Counted from the stretch's first letter, positions 54,184 through 64,000 are shown. The stretch is DNA of 64,000 nucleotides from Spodoptera frugiperda (GCF_023101765.2 NC_064224.1:5536103-5600102); one strand, 5' to 3'. Notes: generated by a model from the letters alone, not told the origin. Program-made: numbers and translations.

Positions 54184-54219
54184 ATAATATTAATCATGCA
54201 ATCGGATGATTAATATTAT
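54184..54219. repeat. 14-bp perfect stem, 8-base loop
   Basis: ATAATATTAATCAT (54184-54197) and ATGATTAATATTAT (54206-54219) are perfect complements. Entirely AT-rich, so possibly chance. No T-run of terminator type. Confidence 0.6.
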
Positions 54220-54398
54220 CGGTTAATTAGCTTCAAACTCGAATTTTGTTTGTGTGAGTCAGCGCAGCGTTAGAAAGTGATAATCTGAATAACAGGAAAT
54301 TAATGATAATATTGTATGATTCATTTTTCGATAGCTAGATAATAACAATTAGCTAATATTATTATAATATTCTGATTTGATTGGCACCATTGTATTAA

Positions 54399-54560
54399 AC
54401 GTGTGGGACAGCCTAGCTTCGGCATGAACGGCCCACCACGCTTGCGTTGTGTTTCGTTGTGTGCAATGCACTTGTAACGCACTGGTGTTTCGGGTGCCCA
54501 TGGGCGGCAGAGATTGCTTACCATCAGTTGATCCGTCTGCTCGTTTACCGGCTTATACCA
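54399..54560 (+). mobile_element. GTGTGGGAGAGCC-family repeat, longest copy
   Basis: GTGTGGGACAGCCTAGCTTC, CACGCTTGCGTTGTGTTTCG, CACTTGTAACGCACTGGTGT, GGGTGCCCATGGGCGGCAGA, TTGCTTACCATCAGTTGATC and TACCGGCTTATACCATAAA. The middle has a small deletion relative to 59845. The ORFs on both strands are shadows. Confidence 0.75.
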
Positions 54561-55284
54561 TAAATAAAACTTTACATGGAGTATTCTTAGTGACGTATGT
54601 AATATTCCTAATGACGTATATAAAAACAGTATACATCATACCTACAGTCACTTACATTTTATACATTTGACATTTTCGTCATATTTTAGACAATGGGTAT
54701 TTCACTAATGAAAGTTATATTTATAAATAAATCATAATTATACATATTATACACATCGATATAACATACACATTACTTCAACACAAGACACATAAGGCAA
54801 TAACAGTGGATCTTCAACTCATAACAACATACACATTACTTCAGCAAGACACATTAGTTATCTTCAACTCTAGAAACAACGGAGCCCTTTATAATAAATT
54901 TAGTATAAAATAAAAATTACAATAAATTAGGAGTATTTTGGTCGTGATCCGAGACTTGACAGGCGACCTAAAATAACGGCCTTACTAATTGAGCGGAATG
55001 TAAAAACAGTATTCAGGTCATGTCAGTCAAGAATGCTTTGCCTAAAAACAAAACTGTTTTGTAACAAGACGAGATGAAGAAAGATATATTTTTCATATTT
55101 TTTTTAAATAGTTTCCTTCGTAGAGATTTTCTTTGATCGGTATAATGTTGGAGTGAGTTTTTAATAGGGTAGACATCATTAAAAATCTGACAAGACACTA
55201 AGAAAGAATTTAATTACAAATATTTTGTAAATCATAATCAGAATTAATGTCATTTTTTTATTTAAAATATCCCCACGTAGTATT
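54561..55284. other. Spacer with imperfect local duplication
   Basis: CATACACATTACTTCA occurs at 54766 and 54828 with AGACACAT nearby, a diverged 60-bp duplication. Otherwise nothing. Confidence 0.5.
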
Positions 55285-55440
55285 TTCTCCTGTATGTGCG
55301 TTTACAAACATACAAGTACACATGACACCCAGACCTGAAACAACAATTTGTGAATCACTCAAAGAGTTGTTCCGTGCGGGAATCGAACTAGTTACACTTT
55401 GCACGGCAACCAGTTACCCAGCCATCGTACCAATCGTGTA
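55285..55440 (-). mobile_element. SINE family 2, reverse
   Basis: TTTCTCCTGTATGTGCGTTT, ATGACACCCAGACCTGAAAC, AGTTGTTCCGTGCGGGAATC then GAACTAGTTAC and GCACGGCAACCAGTTACCCA. The B-box region GTTCGATTCCC is intact on the minus strand. The plus-strand frame here is a shadow. Confidence 0.75.
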
Positions 55441-55451
55441 TATTCAAATTA

Positions 55452-55575
55452 GAACTTTCGTGAGACATACTAAATCAATTACTACTATGTTTACTGGCTT
55501 ACTCGACTTGAGGAGGATCCCGACTAGTTTCTAGTCACGTTATCGGCTCTTATTTATAAGGCAAAATTGCGTGAC
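55452..55575 (-). mobile_element. Hairpin element family A, partial, reverse
   Basis: ACTTTCGTGAGACATACTAA (complemented tail), CTGGCTTACTCGACTTGAGG, CGACTAGTTTCTAGTCACG and TTATCGGCTCTTATTTATAA. Highly diverged; it lies 12 bp after a SINE. Confidence 0.6.
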
Positions 55576-56166
55576 ACATTAAAACCAATGGTTAAACTTA
55601 TCACAATTTGATTCTGCGTAATAGCAAAATTGTAAAAACAAAAATAATGTTCAATTTGCGTAAAAGTCTTGGATTTACATTGGCCATTAACGTTTTAGTA
55701 AAGCCAAATAAACACTCTATTAAAAATAAAAAGAAAATTCAACGCGGTACTTTTAGACGGTGAAAAAATTGAGCTAGGCTTTTGTTTACCCCAATTGCCT
55801 AACGACCGTTCAAATTGTGTCATAGTTCTAGAACTTTTGTTTCCAATTTCAAAAAGTTATAAAACAAAAGCAGTTTACTGCCAAGTTTTATTGCCAGATG
55901 ATTTCTGTTCCACACAAAAAAGGTTCGTGTAATAAAATATAGAGGTTTATGCAAATCTTAAGGTATTTTTACATAAATTGCGTGACAAAAGTAAAGTATT
56001 GTTGTACGGAGAATTAAGTTATATGACGTCATAATAACGGTCTAATAATGGACTGGATTGACTTAGTAAATGAAGAAAAGGAAATTATAGTAGAGGTCGC
56101 CGGGTTATTTGTTCAAATTAAATATAGAATGAATATTCATCGTACTTATGACAAAGAAAACCAACA
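55576..56166. other. Spacer, nothing recognised
   Basis: AT-rich; no feature supported. Confidence 0.4.
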
Positions 56167-56515
56167 TTAGGGTTTTTTTACCAGAGGTGTTCTATATAGC
56201 TATGCTACAAAGATTTAATAGCTAAGCTGTGAAACTAGGTGACCGTTTCCACTGATACTAAGGTATGTAGCTGTGCGAGTAAGATGTGCTACGAAGATAC
56301 GCCGCCGAAAAGTAGCTGTATGACGGAGATGTGCATCGACTATGTGAAGTGTCGATAGTAGGGAAGACATCCATAGCACGCATCTTTCTATATTAAAAAC
56401 ATAGCTTACCTGAGTCATTTTGCACCAGTGCTAAGCTATGTGTACCAATGAATATGATTGCTGGATGCCAAATGCATATCTTCAACAAAGTAACATAGCA
56501 CATAAGTCAGTCTTT
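56167..56515 (+). mobile_element. Harbinger-like MITE, right end decayed
   Basis: TTA (56167-56169) then GGGTTTTTTTACCAGAGGTG. The interior runs TAATAGCTAAGCTGTGAAAC, TGTAGCTGTGCGAGTAAGAT, ACGCCGCCGAAAAGTAGC and CACCAGTGCTAAGCTATGTG. The right inverted repeat is no longer recognisable. The minus-strand frame 56215-56418 is a shadow. Confidence 0.7.
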
Positions 56516-56992
56516 TGTTTTACTCTACTGATTGTTTCAATATTCCTATTGCTACACCGTACCTACAATCTAAAAATTGACTCACGTTAATATATTACTC
56601 GTACCCATTGATCCAAATCCATTGACCCATATCGATAGTCTCGGTACTACCAACATCATCATTGACCTTGAATTATTAAAATATACCTATATTATATTTG
56701 TGAAGTGTTTTTGACTTCATATTGTAATCTTAATCTCAATGTTCACAATGTTGTTTTGTTATGTTTTAGGTGTCTCATTATGTTCTAAAAATGTTAACAT
56801 TAACTAGGTTTTATAACGCATGCTGTGTTTACCTGTTAGAGGTTGTTACACAAGTAATCGTCTTATAATGAATGTACTTTATATTTCTAACGTGTAAATA
56901 ATAAATAAAATAACTCAAATTTCTTTAATGCATTCATAGTGTACAGTATATGGTGTATTTCAATACAGTAATAAGTTCCAACTAAATATATT
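56516..56992. other. Spacer, nothing recognised
   Basis: AT-rich; no feature supported. Confidence 0.4.
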
Positions 56993-57110
56993 CTAGCTAT
57001 TGCTCTTCCTGCACGGTTTCTCCTGGTGCTCCGCTCCTATTAACTGTTTAAAACAACTTTTCAGTGTTGTAATATCACTATCTTCAACCGCGTTTCCGTG
57101 GGATAAAAAG
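56993..57110 (-). mobile_element. Helitron-type remnant, reverse
   Basis: CTAGCTATTGCTCTTCCTGC, ACGGTTTCTCCTGGTGCTCC then CTCCTATTAACTG, comparable to 25326 and 60062 but degenerate. Confidence 0.45.
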
Positions 57111-58139
57111 TACTCTCTATCACCCTAGACAGCCTATACCCTATAGTGTCAGCGTGATTGCTGGACATTGTAATGTCCGTTTAATAAAAAAAGTTTATTA
57201 TAGCACTGCTTATTATGATTTTAATTGGATTAATTATTATTGAATTAAATATCCACAATATATAGAATTTTCTTGCGTCCGATTTCTCAAACTTTATGCT
57301 GTAATGGGATAATATAAGTGTAATATAGATTAATCTTCAAAGCTATGAAAGTTCCAGAAATGAGTTTAGTAAAGAGGCCATCGACATAGCGACCTTTCTG
57401 CCTAACTATGATTTATTCCAGCTCATAAGAGTTCACATGGTATATGCCACGTCATAAAAAAATGTGTTACGTTGCCCATTTCTTATTAGAGTTAACTTTG
57501 ATCGATCTTTTCTATAAAATTCTTAATAACGGTCTTATTTGAGAAAATAAAACAAGGAATGAATATTAAAAATAGACTAAAAATAGAAAAAAAGTCAACC
57601 TAAAGCACTCGCAGACACATAAAATTATACTATGAATTGAAAAAACACCATCTTTTTGCAAAAAGAAAAAGAAAAAATGTTTCTCTAGGTCCTGTTAAAA
57701 AGACTCTATTACTACGTGTAGATAGAGAGAGACAAACTTATATTCACATTTATAATATTAGATAAATTTGTTGCTGCGAATGATTTTCGAAAGATCTAAA
57801 TGGTAATGGAAAGATCGATAAGTAGAGTGTTGATGAACATAATCGTATGAAATGATTTCCTCGTCTCTTCAATTTCCATCAGCTACATATTTGCAAATTA
57901 TGTTATCTTCTGATTTTTACATATGATGGTAAAAATTATTACTTATTGCCTGAGTGCCTAAGTTATTGATTATTGGTTTTCTTCGATTTCAAGATTCTTT
58001 TTATAAGGTCATGGGGTAAAATTTAGCATACGGTACGAAACGGCAACGATACGGCATACGAAACTAGCAAATATTATATACTTTGTGTTCATACAATACA
58101 TTGTATAGTGGCATTACCTTCAGGGACAAAGTATTGTAT
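57111..58139. other. Spacer, nothing recognised
   Basis: A CACATTTATAATATTAGATA word at 57744 may be an isolated reverse Helitron 5' end. Nothing else. Confidence 0.4.
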
Positions 58140-58395
58140 ATTTTTATCACCACCAGTATTTTTATTTATCATTACCACCAGTACATATATAGTGAAAAGT
58201 GTACACTTTTCACCAATTGTGTTATAAGACCCATGTAATAGGGTGAACCTATTGCCATATACTGGGCACAAATCCAGAGTCTGTGCTACTACCGAAAATT
58301 TTTCGAAAAACCGAAAATGGCCCAGCGATACGTTACACGACCCGAAACCCCGTTGTCCGATGTCGCACTTTCGATCGCTCAACCAACGAGGCAGT
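58140..58395 (-). mobile_element. tRNA-headed SINE family 1, reverse
   Basis: The minus strand shows CTCGTTGGTTGAGCGATCG (A-box region), CGGGGTTTCGGGTCGTGTAA (degenerate B box), CGAAAAATTTTCGGTAGTAG, CATGGGTCTTATAACACAAT and AAAAGTGTACACTTTTCAC. Same module order as 34247. Frames on both strands are shadows. Confidence 0.65.
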
Positions 58396-58634
58396 CAAAC
58401 TAGCAAACTATGTAGTGAAAAACTTAACTTTAAGTAGGTGCTTCTACCTACTATGACATATGCTTGAGAGTTGAGACATATATCCACACCCACATAATTG
58501 TCTTGTGACCGACTTACGTATATAGTTTTTTGTTCTGCCTCTTGAAACGACGATGAATTGCCTTTACTTTCTTTGTATAAATTTCTCATTTTCTCTGTAT
58601 AAATTTCCTCATACTAATCCTTGAAACCTTTTTT

Positions 58635-58790
58635 TTTGAAGGGGGAGAATCATCCAATGACTTCTCCCGCTTTGGGTGAGGCAGGAGGGAGTGGCAGACT
58701 TTTACTGACTAAAAACCACCCTGTTCCTTCTCCTGCTTTGAGCCGGAGCCCCGGTAACCTTTTACGTTGTCCGCAGCTTCGGATATCCTT
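58635..58790 (-). mobile_element. LINE 3' UTR fragment, reverse
   Basis: AATCATCCAATGACTTCTCC, GGAGGGAGTGGCAGACTTTT, ACTGACTAAAAACCACCCTG and GAGCCCCGGTAACCTTTTAC, preceded by CCTTTTTTTTTGAAGGGGG, the complemented A-tail. Overlapping frames are shadows. Confidence 0.75.
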
Positions 58791-59050
58791 GAAACCTACG
58801 AAAAAAAATCTCATGTTCGTCAAATGAATAGAAGTAAACACACACATTAATATAGTATTTCCTAGCAAACCCAACACCGGTCTGAGGCCGATACCCATTA
58901 AACTATCATTTTTATTCATCAAGTAGCCGCGACTGTCACGTCGCCTCGTGCAGAATTTGACAATTGTCCAAATTGAGTGTAATGATGCGTGATAATTACC
59001 TGATTACGTGTGTATTTTTCAATCTGTGGTGGACAGCCATTTTTTATACA

Positions 59051-59180
59051 TCTTACTATCTAGCAATATTATAAATGCGAAAGTTTGTATTTTTGTTTGT
59101 TTGTTACTCCATCACATCAAAACGGGTAAAGAGTTTGAGATGAAATTTGGATTAAAGGTAGATTATATTTTGGAATAGAA
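59051..59180 (+). mobile_element. Helitron-type 5' end
   Basis: TCTTACTATCTAGCAATATT, ATAAATGCGAAAGTTTGTAT, TTTGTTACTCCATCACATCA and GAGATGAAATTTGGATTAAA. The same type of 5' end as 13695, better preserved. Confidence 0.6.
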
Positions 59181-59254
59181 CCTAGACCATTTTTATCTCA
59201 CGAGAAGCTGCTGTCAAAGGCTATAATAAAACATTCATGATGTATGATAGCATT

Positions 59255-59335
59255 CATGAAATATACTAAATTAATGATTATGATGTACATAGCTGTGCAA
59301 GTTCCTCGTTAAACAGTTAAGTGAAGAAGTCGAAA
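59255..59335. mobile_element. Hairpin element family A, remnant
   Basis: ATATACTAAATTAATGATTA joined to GCAAGTTCCTCGTTAAACAG and TTAAGTGAAGAAGTCGAAAA, one arm and part of the other end. Confidence 0.5.
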
Positions 59336-59844
59336 AAATGTTTTTTTTTTTATATGAAGTGTGTAGTGGCCAGGCTATTTGAGAAAACTCTTTGTATGAT
59401 TCATAGGAACTAATTATACTAACCACCCTTAAACCTTTTGAAGCGTAAAAGAACAACTTTTATTTGAATTTGTGAAAGCAAAATTCTCATTGAGTGTCAC
59501 CTAACATAACTCCTTGAAATTTAAGAAATATTTATGCAAACGGATCCTTTCAAAACATTTTGATTAAACCCATCCAATTTTAATACTAAAATAACGATCT
59601 CAACTTCCGAACGTCACAAATTTAGCCGCGTTGCACCTTCTGCCCAAAAATACGTCATAAAATTTGGCTGAATCATGGTGGGACATCAATCAAAATCGTG
59701 TGACATGGCCGCTGGTTCATGTTGATGGATTTGACCTGAATATTGCTGGTAGCTATTATGGTTACACGGCATTTAGAATAATGTGCTATAAGTCAGATTA
59801 ACTGTCGGATTGGTTGGGTGAGAGTTAAAATCTGATAGTTATAA
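59336..59844. other. Spacer, nothing recognised
   Basis: AT-rich; no feature supported. Confidence 0.4.
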
Positions 59845-60016
59845 GTGTGGGATAGCCTTGCTTCAGTAGGAATGGGCTGGCTCGATCGGAGTGATACCAC
59901 GGCTTCGCAGAAAATCAACGTGTAATAACGCTTGCGTTGTAAGAGTGAGGTTACCAGAGGCCCAATTAACCCCCTTCCCAATCTTCCTAATCCCTGATTT
60001 TCCACCAACCCTTAAA
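59845..60016 (+). mobile_element. GTGTGGGAGAGCC-family repeat, 5' part
   Basis: GTGTGGGATAGCCTTGCTTC, GGCTCGATCGGAGTGATACC, CGCTTGCGTTGTAAGAGTGA and GTTACCAGAGGCCCAATTAA then AATCTTCCTAATCCC. The 3' half is missing, replaced by an inverted copy of its last 19 bp. Confidence 0.7.
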
Positions 60017-60043
60017 TTCAAGGCTTTAAGGGTTGGTGGAAAA
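59998..60043. repeat. Perfect 19-bp hairpin
   Basis: TTTTCCACCAACCCTTAAA (59998-60016) and TTTAAGGGTTGGTGGAAAA (60025-60043) are exact complements around an 8-base loop. The left stem is native to the repeat family, the right stem is an inverted copy. Confidence 0.9.
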
Positions 60044-60061
60044 AAAATACTTATCTTATTA

Positions 60062-60215
60062 CTAGTTACTCCTATACTGTTTCATCCACTGCTCGACTGC
60101 TATATATCATAGCGTGATTTTGTAAAACCTAAAGCCTTCCTCGATTCAAACTATTCAACAAACAATTATTATTCAATTCGAACCAATAGTTCGGGAAATT
60201 GACATAAACCAGTCT
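60062..60215 (-). mobile_element. Helitron-type remnant, reverse
   Basis: CTAGTTACTCCTATACTG, ATCATAGCGTGATTTTGTAA, AAGCCTTCCTCGATTCAAAC and TTCAATTCGAACCAATAGTT, same order as 9265 and 25326. Confidence 0.6.
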
Positions 60216-60494
60216 TTTCACTGATTTTAAATGATAAAGTTATAAAGAAGCAATAAGATAATTTAGAAATCCAAATTGAATTCAATTTCTGGATTCTTAT
60301 CTAAGATCGTTATCGAGAACGATGATTTCGAAATCGATTTAACATTTTTCTCACTTGACAAGCATATTTCCTTTTAATTGACCTAACAAATCTTAACTTG
60401 AAACTGCTCATTGAACTTGAACATTTGAACGCCACGATAATTGTTCAATACCCAATCCCCTTTCACTTCAATACCTACTTATTAACACTATTCA

Positions 60495-60682
60495 CTACAT
60501 AGTATAATACAAAGTCGCTTTCTCTGTCTCTATGTCCCTTTGTCTGCTTAAATCTTTAAAACTACGCAACTGATTTTGACGATGTTTTTTTAATAGATAG
60601 TGATTAAGAGGAATGTTTATATGTATAACACATGCATAATATATGACCATTGGACACATGTGAAGCTGGGGCGGGTCGCTAG
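60495..60682 (+). mobile_element. Helitron-type repeat ending GGGTCGCTAG
   Basis: TATAATACAAAGTCGCTTTC, CTGTCTCTATGTCCCTTTGT, AATCTTTAAAACTACGCAAC, TTTTTTTAATAGATAGTGAT and GAAGCTGGGGCGGGTCGCTA, ending CTAG at 60679-60682 before T. A common lepidopteran repeat. It serves as the uninterrupted reference for 43545. Confidence 0.65.
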
Positions 60683-61096
60683 TAAATTATGTAGTAAGTT
60701 CAAGAAGTTAAAAATCTAAAAGGCTCAAATAAAAAAGATAAAAGAAATAAAAAATATAGTCGAAATCGTTAACATCCATTTGTCTATTGAACTTTAAAAA
60801 TGTTGCTATTTCACTTCAAAAGATATGCGAGTACGAGTATATACGCTAATGTACTCCACGTTTTTTATCAAAATATAAATAGCCTTTCATCTTCAAAGGC
60901 AACATTAGAACATGCATATACCACCGTAGCTATATAATATATAGCCACTATCATTACTTTAAATCCTTTGGAGTTTATAATAGTGCAAAATGTTGGCTGT
61001 TTATAAATTTCTACAATTTATTTTCATATTATATGTACTTTAAAGTGGAGTGGAGGGTAATGAAAAGTGAGTGGTTAATGTTCTATGTATATATTA
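60683..61096. other. Spacer, nothing recognised
   Basis: AT-rich; no feature supported. Confidence 0.4.
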
Positions 61097-61481
61097 TATA
61101 AAGTCTTCTAAAATATCTGCCACGGCTTTAATGGGAGGTAGTGTTGTGTTCGAAGATTACTTTAGTGAAGAAATTTCGTACCTCGGACCAGTTAATTCAA
61201 TTTGAAAACATAAAGAAGTTAAATAAACATTGACGCTACGCTGCATAAAATGATTCACAAATACGCACGATGAAAACACAATTGTTTTCATTGACGAAGT
61301 GGCACAGACAGTGAAAGAGATAGCTCTTTCATAACAAACTAACACGTAGATTTTTTTTACTGAAAAAGGAATATATATTCATGTATCAATAATTTATAAG
61401 TATTTACTATTGTAATCTTCAAACACAACACTACCTTCCATTAAAGCCGTGGCAGATACTTTTAAAGCTCCTTATACAATA
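61097..61481. mobile_element. MITE with TATCTGCC...GTGTTGTGTT ends, copy 2
   Basis: Left arm AAATATCTGCCACGGCTTTA, GTAGTGTTGTGTTCGAAGAT. Right arm ACTATTGTAATCTTCAAACA, CAACACTACCTTCCATTAAA, GCCGTGGCAGATA. Arms pair over about 60 bp. Core as at 47205. The minus-strand frame here is a shadow. Confidence 0.8.
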
Positions 61482-61545
61482 TGTACATTTAATATATTAT
61501 TAAGTACACAATAAGTGTTTTTCGACATTAACAAATCTGCATGTG

Positions 61546-62048
61546 AAAAACAATTTTAACAAAAAAAAAAACCGACTTCAAAAATTAAAAATTCCAAAAC
61601 AAATTAATATGCACTAAAAAGTAAAAGAAATAATTGCGTATTTTTCAACAACTTAATAGATCAACTAACTTTACTAACTCATCACACACATTATAATGTA
61701 AGTAGGTACAATTATTGTTATTTCTGGATTCGGTGTCAGCCAACTAAGATAGGTTTGTTATTTACCTATTATCACAACAAAACATTACAGTTTTACACCA
61801 GTTGTACTTAACCACCACTCCGCCCGTGCCGTGCTAGTTGTTGGCGTTTCCTAGGCTGACACCGACTCCAAAAATAACAATAATTGTACCTACTTACATT
61901 ATAATGTGTGTGATGAGTTAGTAAAGTTAGTTGATCTATTAAGTTGTTGAAAAATACGCAATTATTTCTTTTACTTTTTAGTGCATATTAATTTGTTTTG
62001 GAATTTTTAATTTTTGAAGTCGGTTTTTTTTTTGTTAAAATTGTTTTT
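61546..62048. repeat. Large inverted repeat, 196-bp arms, 112-bp spacer
   Basis: Arms 61546-61741 and 61854-62048 are complementary with two substitutions and one A/T-run length change. The outer edges carry AAAACCGACTTCAAAAATTA and its complement. Inner parts carry GGTACAATTATTGTTATTTC and TCGGTGTCAGCC. The spacer 61742-61853 contains CCACTCCGCCCGTGCC. No ORF. It could extrude as a cruciform; likely a foldback mobile element. Confidence 0.9.
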
Positions 62049-62212
62049 TATTTCTTGATTTTTAGTGAATTAAATGAATAATATTAATATCTATCCATAT
62101 TGACGCATAATTACATTACTTTCAAATGTATATTAACCTGATACCCTAACTTATGATTTGCTGAGCTGACAGCTAACAGTTCATAAGCTACATACATAGT
62201 CAGTTGTAAAAC

Positions 62213-62840
62213 ACACAAACAGATTAGATACCCACATAGGTATACAGTCATGTAACTCAGACAGCACATCAAGCTACCCATCATTCTATACCAGATATGC
62301 TACTATCTGTCCTGAATTTTATAGTTACTGAGAAAGATAAGCTAGTATGCATCACTTCAACGTAAACGCAGAGCTCATTCTGCTCATTTTTAAGGAGTTC
62401 CCTGGATTATCTTCCACATTTATGGTCAGACTTTAAAAACACTTATATGGAACCACACTGCCATCGTACTCTTTCAAACACAAAAATAATTTCTCAAATC
62501 GGACTATAACTGCCAGAGATATGCATTTGTCAAACACAAACAGATTAGGTACCTACATACACATGTAAATCAGACAGCACATCAAGCTACCCCTCATTCT
62601 ATACCAGATATGCTACTATCTGTCCTGAATTTTATGGTTACTGAGAAAGATTAGCTAATATACATCACTTAAACTCAAACGCAGAGCATATTCTGTTCAT
62701 TTTTGAGGAGTTCCCTGGATTATCTTCCACATTTATGGTCAGACTTTAAAAAAAATTACATGGGACCACACGGACATCGCACTCTTTCAAATACAAAAAG
62801 AATTTCTCAAATCGGTCTATAACTGCCGGAGATATCGATT
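62213..62840. repeat. Tandem duplication of about 315 bp
   Basis: AACAGATTAG (62219, 62540), CAGACAGCACATCAAGCTAC, ACCAGATATGCTACTATCTG, AACGCAGAGC and TTTATGGTCAGACTTTAAAA each occur twice at an offset of 313-321 bp. CAAACGCAGAGCTCATT and GAGTTCCCTGGA also occur inside the Helitron at 46161. Units differ by scattered substitutions and an 8-bp gap. Confidence 0.85.
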
Positions 62841-62910
62841 AACATACATAAAAAAAAAAAAAAATACGGTCGAATTGAGAACCTCCTCCTTTTTTTGAAG
62901 TCGGTTAAAA
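62841..62910 (-). repeat. GAAGTCGGTT repeat end
   Basis: A-run, ATACGGTCGAATTGAGAACC, TCCTCC, TTTTTTGAAGTCGGTTAAAA. This is the complement of the end at 52977 and closes the duplicated block to its left. Confidence 0.65.
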
Positions 62911-63057
62911 AGAGATTTATTATTCAAGGTTACTTTAAGTCCTACACATGAATCACTTCAGTTTTGTAGTCTATACCTACTTAGTAAAGATCACGACAGC
63001 TACCATCATAGCGATTTTAATGAAACTACATATGTATTTTACTCATATAAAGTAATC

Positions 63058-63289
63058 TCACTTTTTTTAATTATTATGTTATCGGCTTACGCACGTAACT
63101 GTTTCCTAGCATTCCTAGCATTCCGTTATTAATGCTACATTCATTAATGCTGGCTCGTATTCATGAATATGACCCTCTAGCATGACTTGAAACTAGTCGA
63201 GTTCCTCGACAAACAGTTACGTGAGTAAGCCGATAACATAACATTTAATTTAGTATGTTTCACGAAAGTTATAATAAAATTTCACTTTT
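63058..63289 (+). mobile_element. Hairpin element family A, last copy
   Basis: Left TTATGTTATCGGCTTACGCA, CGTAACTGTTT; right GACAAACAGTTACGTGAGTA, AGCCGATAACATAA. The tail AGTATGTTTCACGAAAG, TTATAATAAAATT follows. TCACTTTT at 63058-63065 and 63282-63289 is the candidate target duplication. The loop has a local TAGCATTCCTAGCATTCC duplication. Confidence 0.8.
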
Positions 63290-63502
63290 ACTCACAAAAT
63301 GTAAAGGTTCTTCCTACGATATATATAAATATTTAAAATGGAATATTTATTATTGGCTTTCTTTAAAATCAATATTGATGACTATAGTCCACTTTCATTC
63401 AAGTGTTAAAAGCATTTAAGTACCCAATTCTTTCTTAAAGAAACGTCCATTTTATTCCCTCTTTACTCCTTAAAGGGGACAAAGTACCAAAGCATACAAA
63501 GG

Positions 63503-63721
63503 ATGTTCAAATACTACAAAATATCTCAGTACAATGGAGTCCAGTGCAATATGGCGGAAGACAATGGATCAAGTGACTTCACAGACGCAGCTGCAGCGTT
63601 CTTCGATAGTGTATATCGAGCTAAACAGAACCAGTATATAATGGTCTTGTTTTGTATAATCTTTCTATATATTCGAAGGTCAGGTTATACTGGTTTTGCA
63701 TATCTTGATGTGTGGACGTGA
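63503..63721 (+). CDS. Possible first coding exon, unknown product
   Basis: Two ATGs: 63503, and 63551 in strong context (AATATGGCGG). From the second, the peptide MAEDNGSSDFTDAAAAFFDS then VYRAKQNQY has balanced composition unlike AT-driven peptides nearby. It then turns hydrophobic (IMVLFCIIFLYI), which may already be intron. GAAGGTCAGG at 63675-63684 is a possible splice donor. No family recognised. Could be the 5' exon of a gene continuing past the window, or a remnant. Confidence 0.3.
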   Translation: MFKYYKISQYNGVQCNMAEDNGSSDFTDAAAAFFDSVYRAKQNQYIMVLFCIIFLYIRRSGYTGFAYLDVWT

Positions 63722-64000
63722 CTCTAGTGACTGCAAAGGACATCGAAATGCTTTGTAAAAGGACGGTGATATACAAAACTTTTGGTCAAAGGAATATCGG
63801 ATTTTTAAATCTAGTCTGAATATTTGTCAGTCAAATAGAAAATGGAATACTTATAAAATGTATATGGATTTTACATTAATATATTATGTCAAAGCTTTTG
63901 TCAATAACGTTCATTACTTTTGTGTTTTATTCGAACATCATTAATATCATTCGAATACTGTACAGTAAATGTTAAAATATCTACGTATTTTTATGTACAT
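63722..64000. other. Window end, nothing recognised
   Basis: AT-rich; would be the first intron if the frame at 63503 is a real exon. Confidence 0.35.

Noticed and set aside
54184..54219. Transcription terminator
   Set aside because: Pure AT stem without adjacent T-run or gene; chance palindrome is plausible.
61546..62048. microRNA precursor
   Set aside because: Arms are far too long and perfect for a miRNA hairpin; foldback element fits better.

Overview
The window is about 64 kb of AT-rich, intron-free-looking, gene-poor DNA from a eukaryotic nuclear genome. The repeat vocabulary points to a moth or butterfly (Lepidoptera). I infer this from recognised repeat types: Helitron-type 3' ends with a small hairpin followed by CTAG, tRNA-headed SINEs, 3' ends of non-LTR retrotransposons, and many foldback MITEs. 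No complete host protein-coding gene, rRNA or functional tRNA gene could be supported. Most short open frames lie inside repeats or in AT-rich spacer and carry no coding signal.

Layout. 1-13 kb: scattered Helitron ends, foldback MITEs, SINE pieces and one LINE reverse-transcriptase remnant at 10.3 kb. 13.1-13.9 kb: a short retroelement with a 15-bp target duplication, followed by three Helitron-type fragments joined head to tail. 14-24 kb: LINE remnants (14.5, 15.3, 19.6, 21.5, 23.0 kb), SINEs and a 55-bp-arm hairpin element. 25.3-28.7 kb: a broken Helitron, then a candidate DNA transposon (about 25862-28015). It has terminal inverted repeats, many short GCTnTA/AGCGCT-type subterminal motifs on both flanks, and the best open frame in the window (175 codons). 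31.5-32.0 kb: a decayed coding fragment with in-frame stops. 32.6-43 kb: mariner-like and Harbinger-like MITEs, a near-complete tRNA-derived SINE and more hairpin elements. 42.9-43.1 kb: a second retroelement with a perfect 15-bp target duplication. 44.8-46.3 kb: an apparently full-length 1485-bp non-autonomous Helitron. 46-60 kb: more MITEs, including a 342-bp element with TTA target duplication, plus SINEs. 61.1-63.3 kb: a 70-bp-TIR MITE, a nearly perfect 196-bp-arm inverted repeat, a roughly 315-bp tandem duplication and another hairpin element. A possible first coding exon lies at 63.5 kb.

The mobile parts interact by nesting: a hairpin element sits in a Helitron-type repeat (43.6 kb), a foldback MITE sits in a SINE-like repeat (2.3 kb), and an AT-rich segment splits a Helitron remnant (25.46 kb). 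Non-autonomous elements dominate. Apart from the 175-codon frame and truncated LINE tails, no mobility protein is encoded here, so movement must have depended on elements elsewhere. Family names assigned here are descriptive, because no database search was possible.
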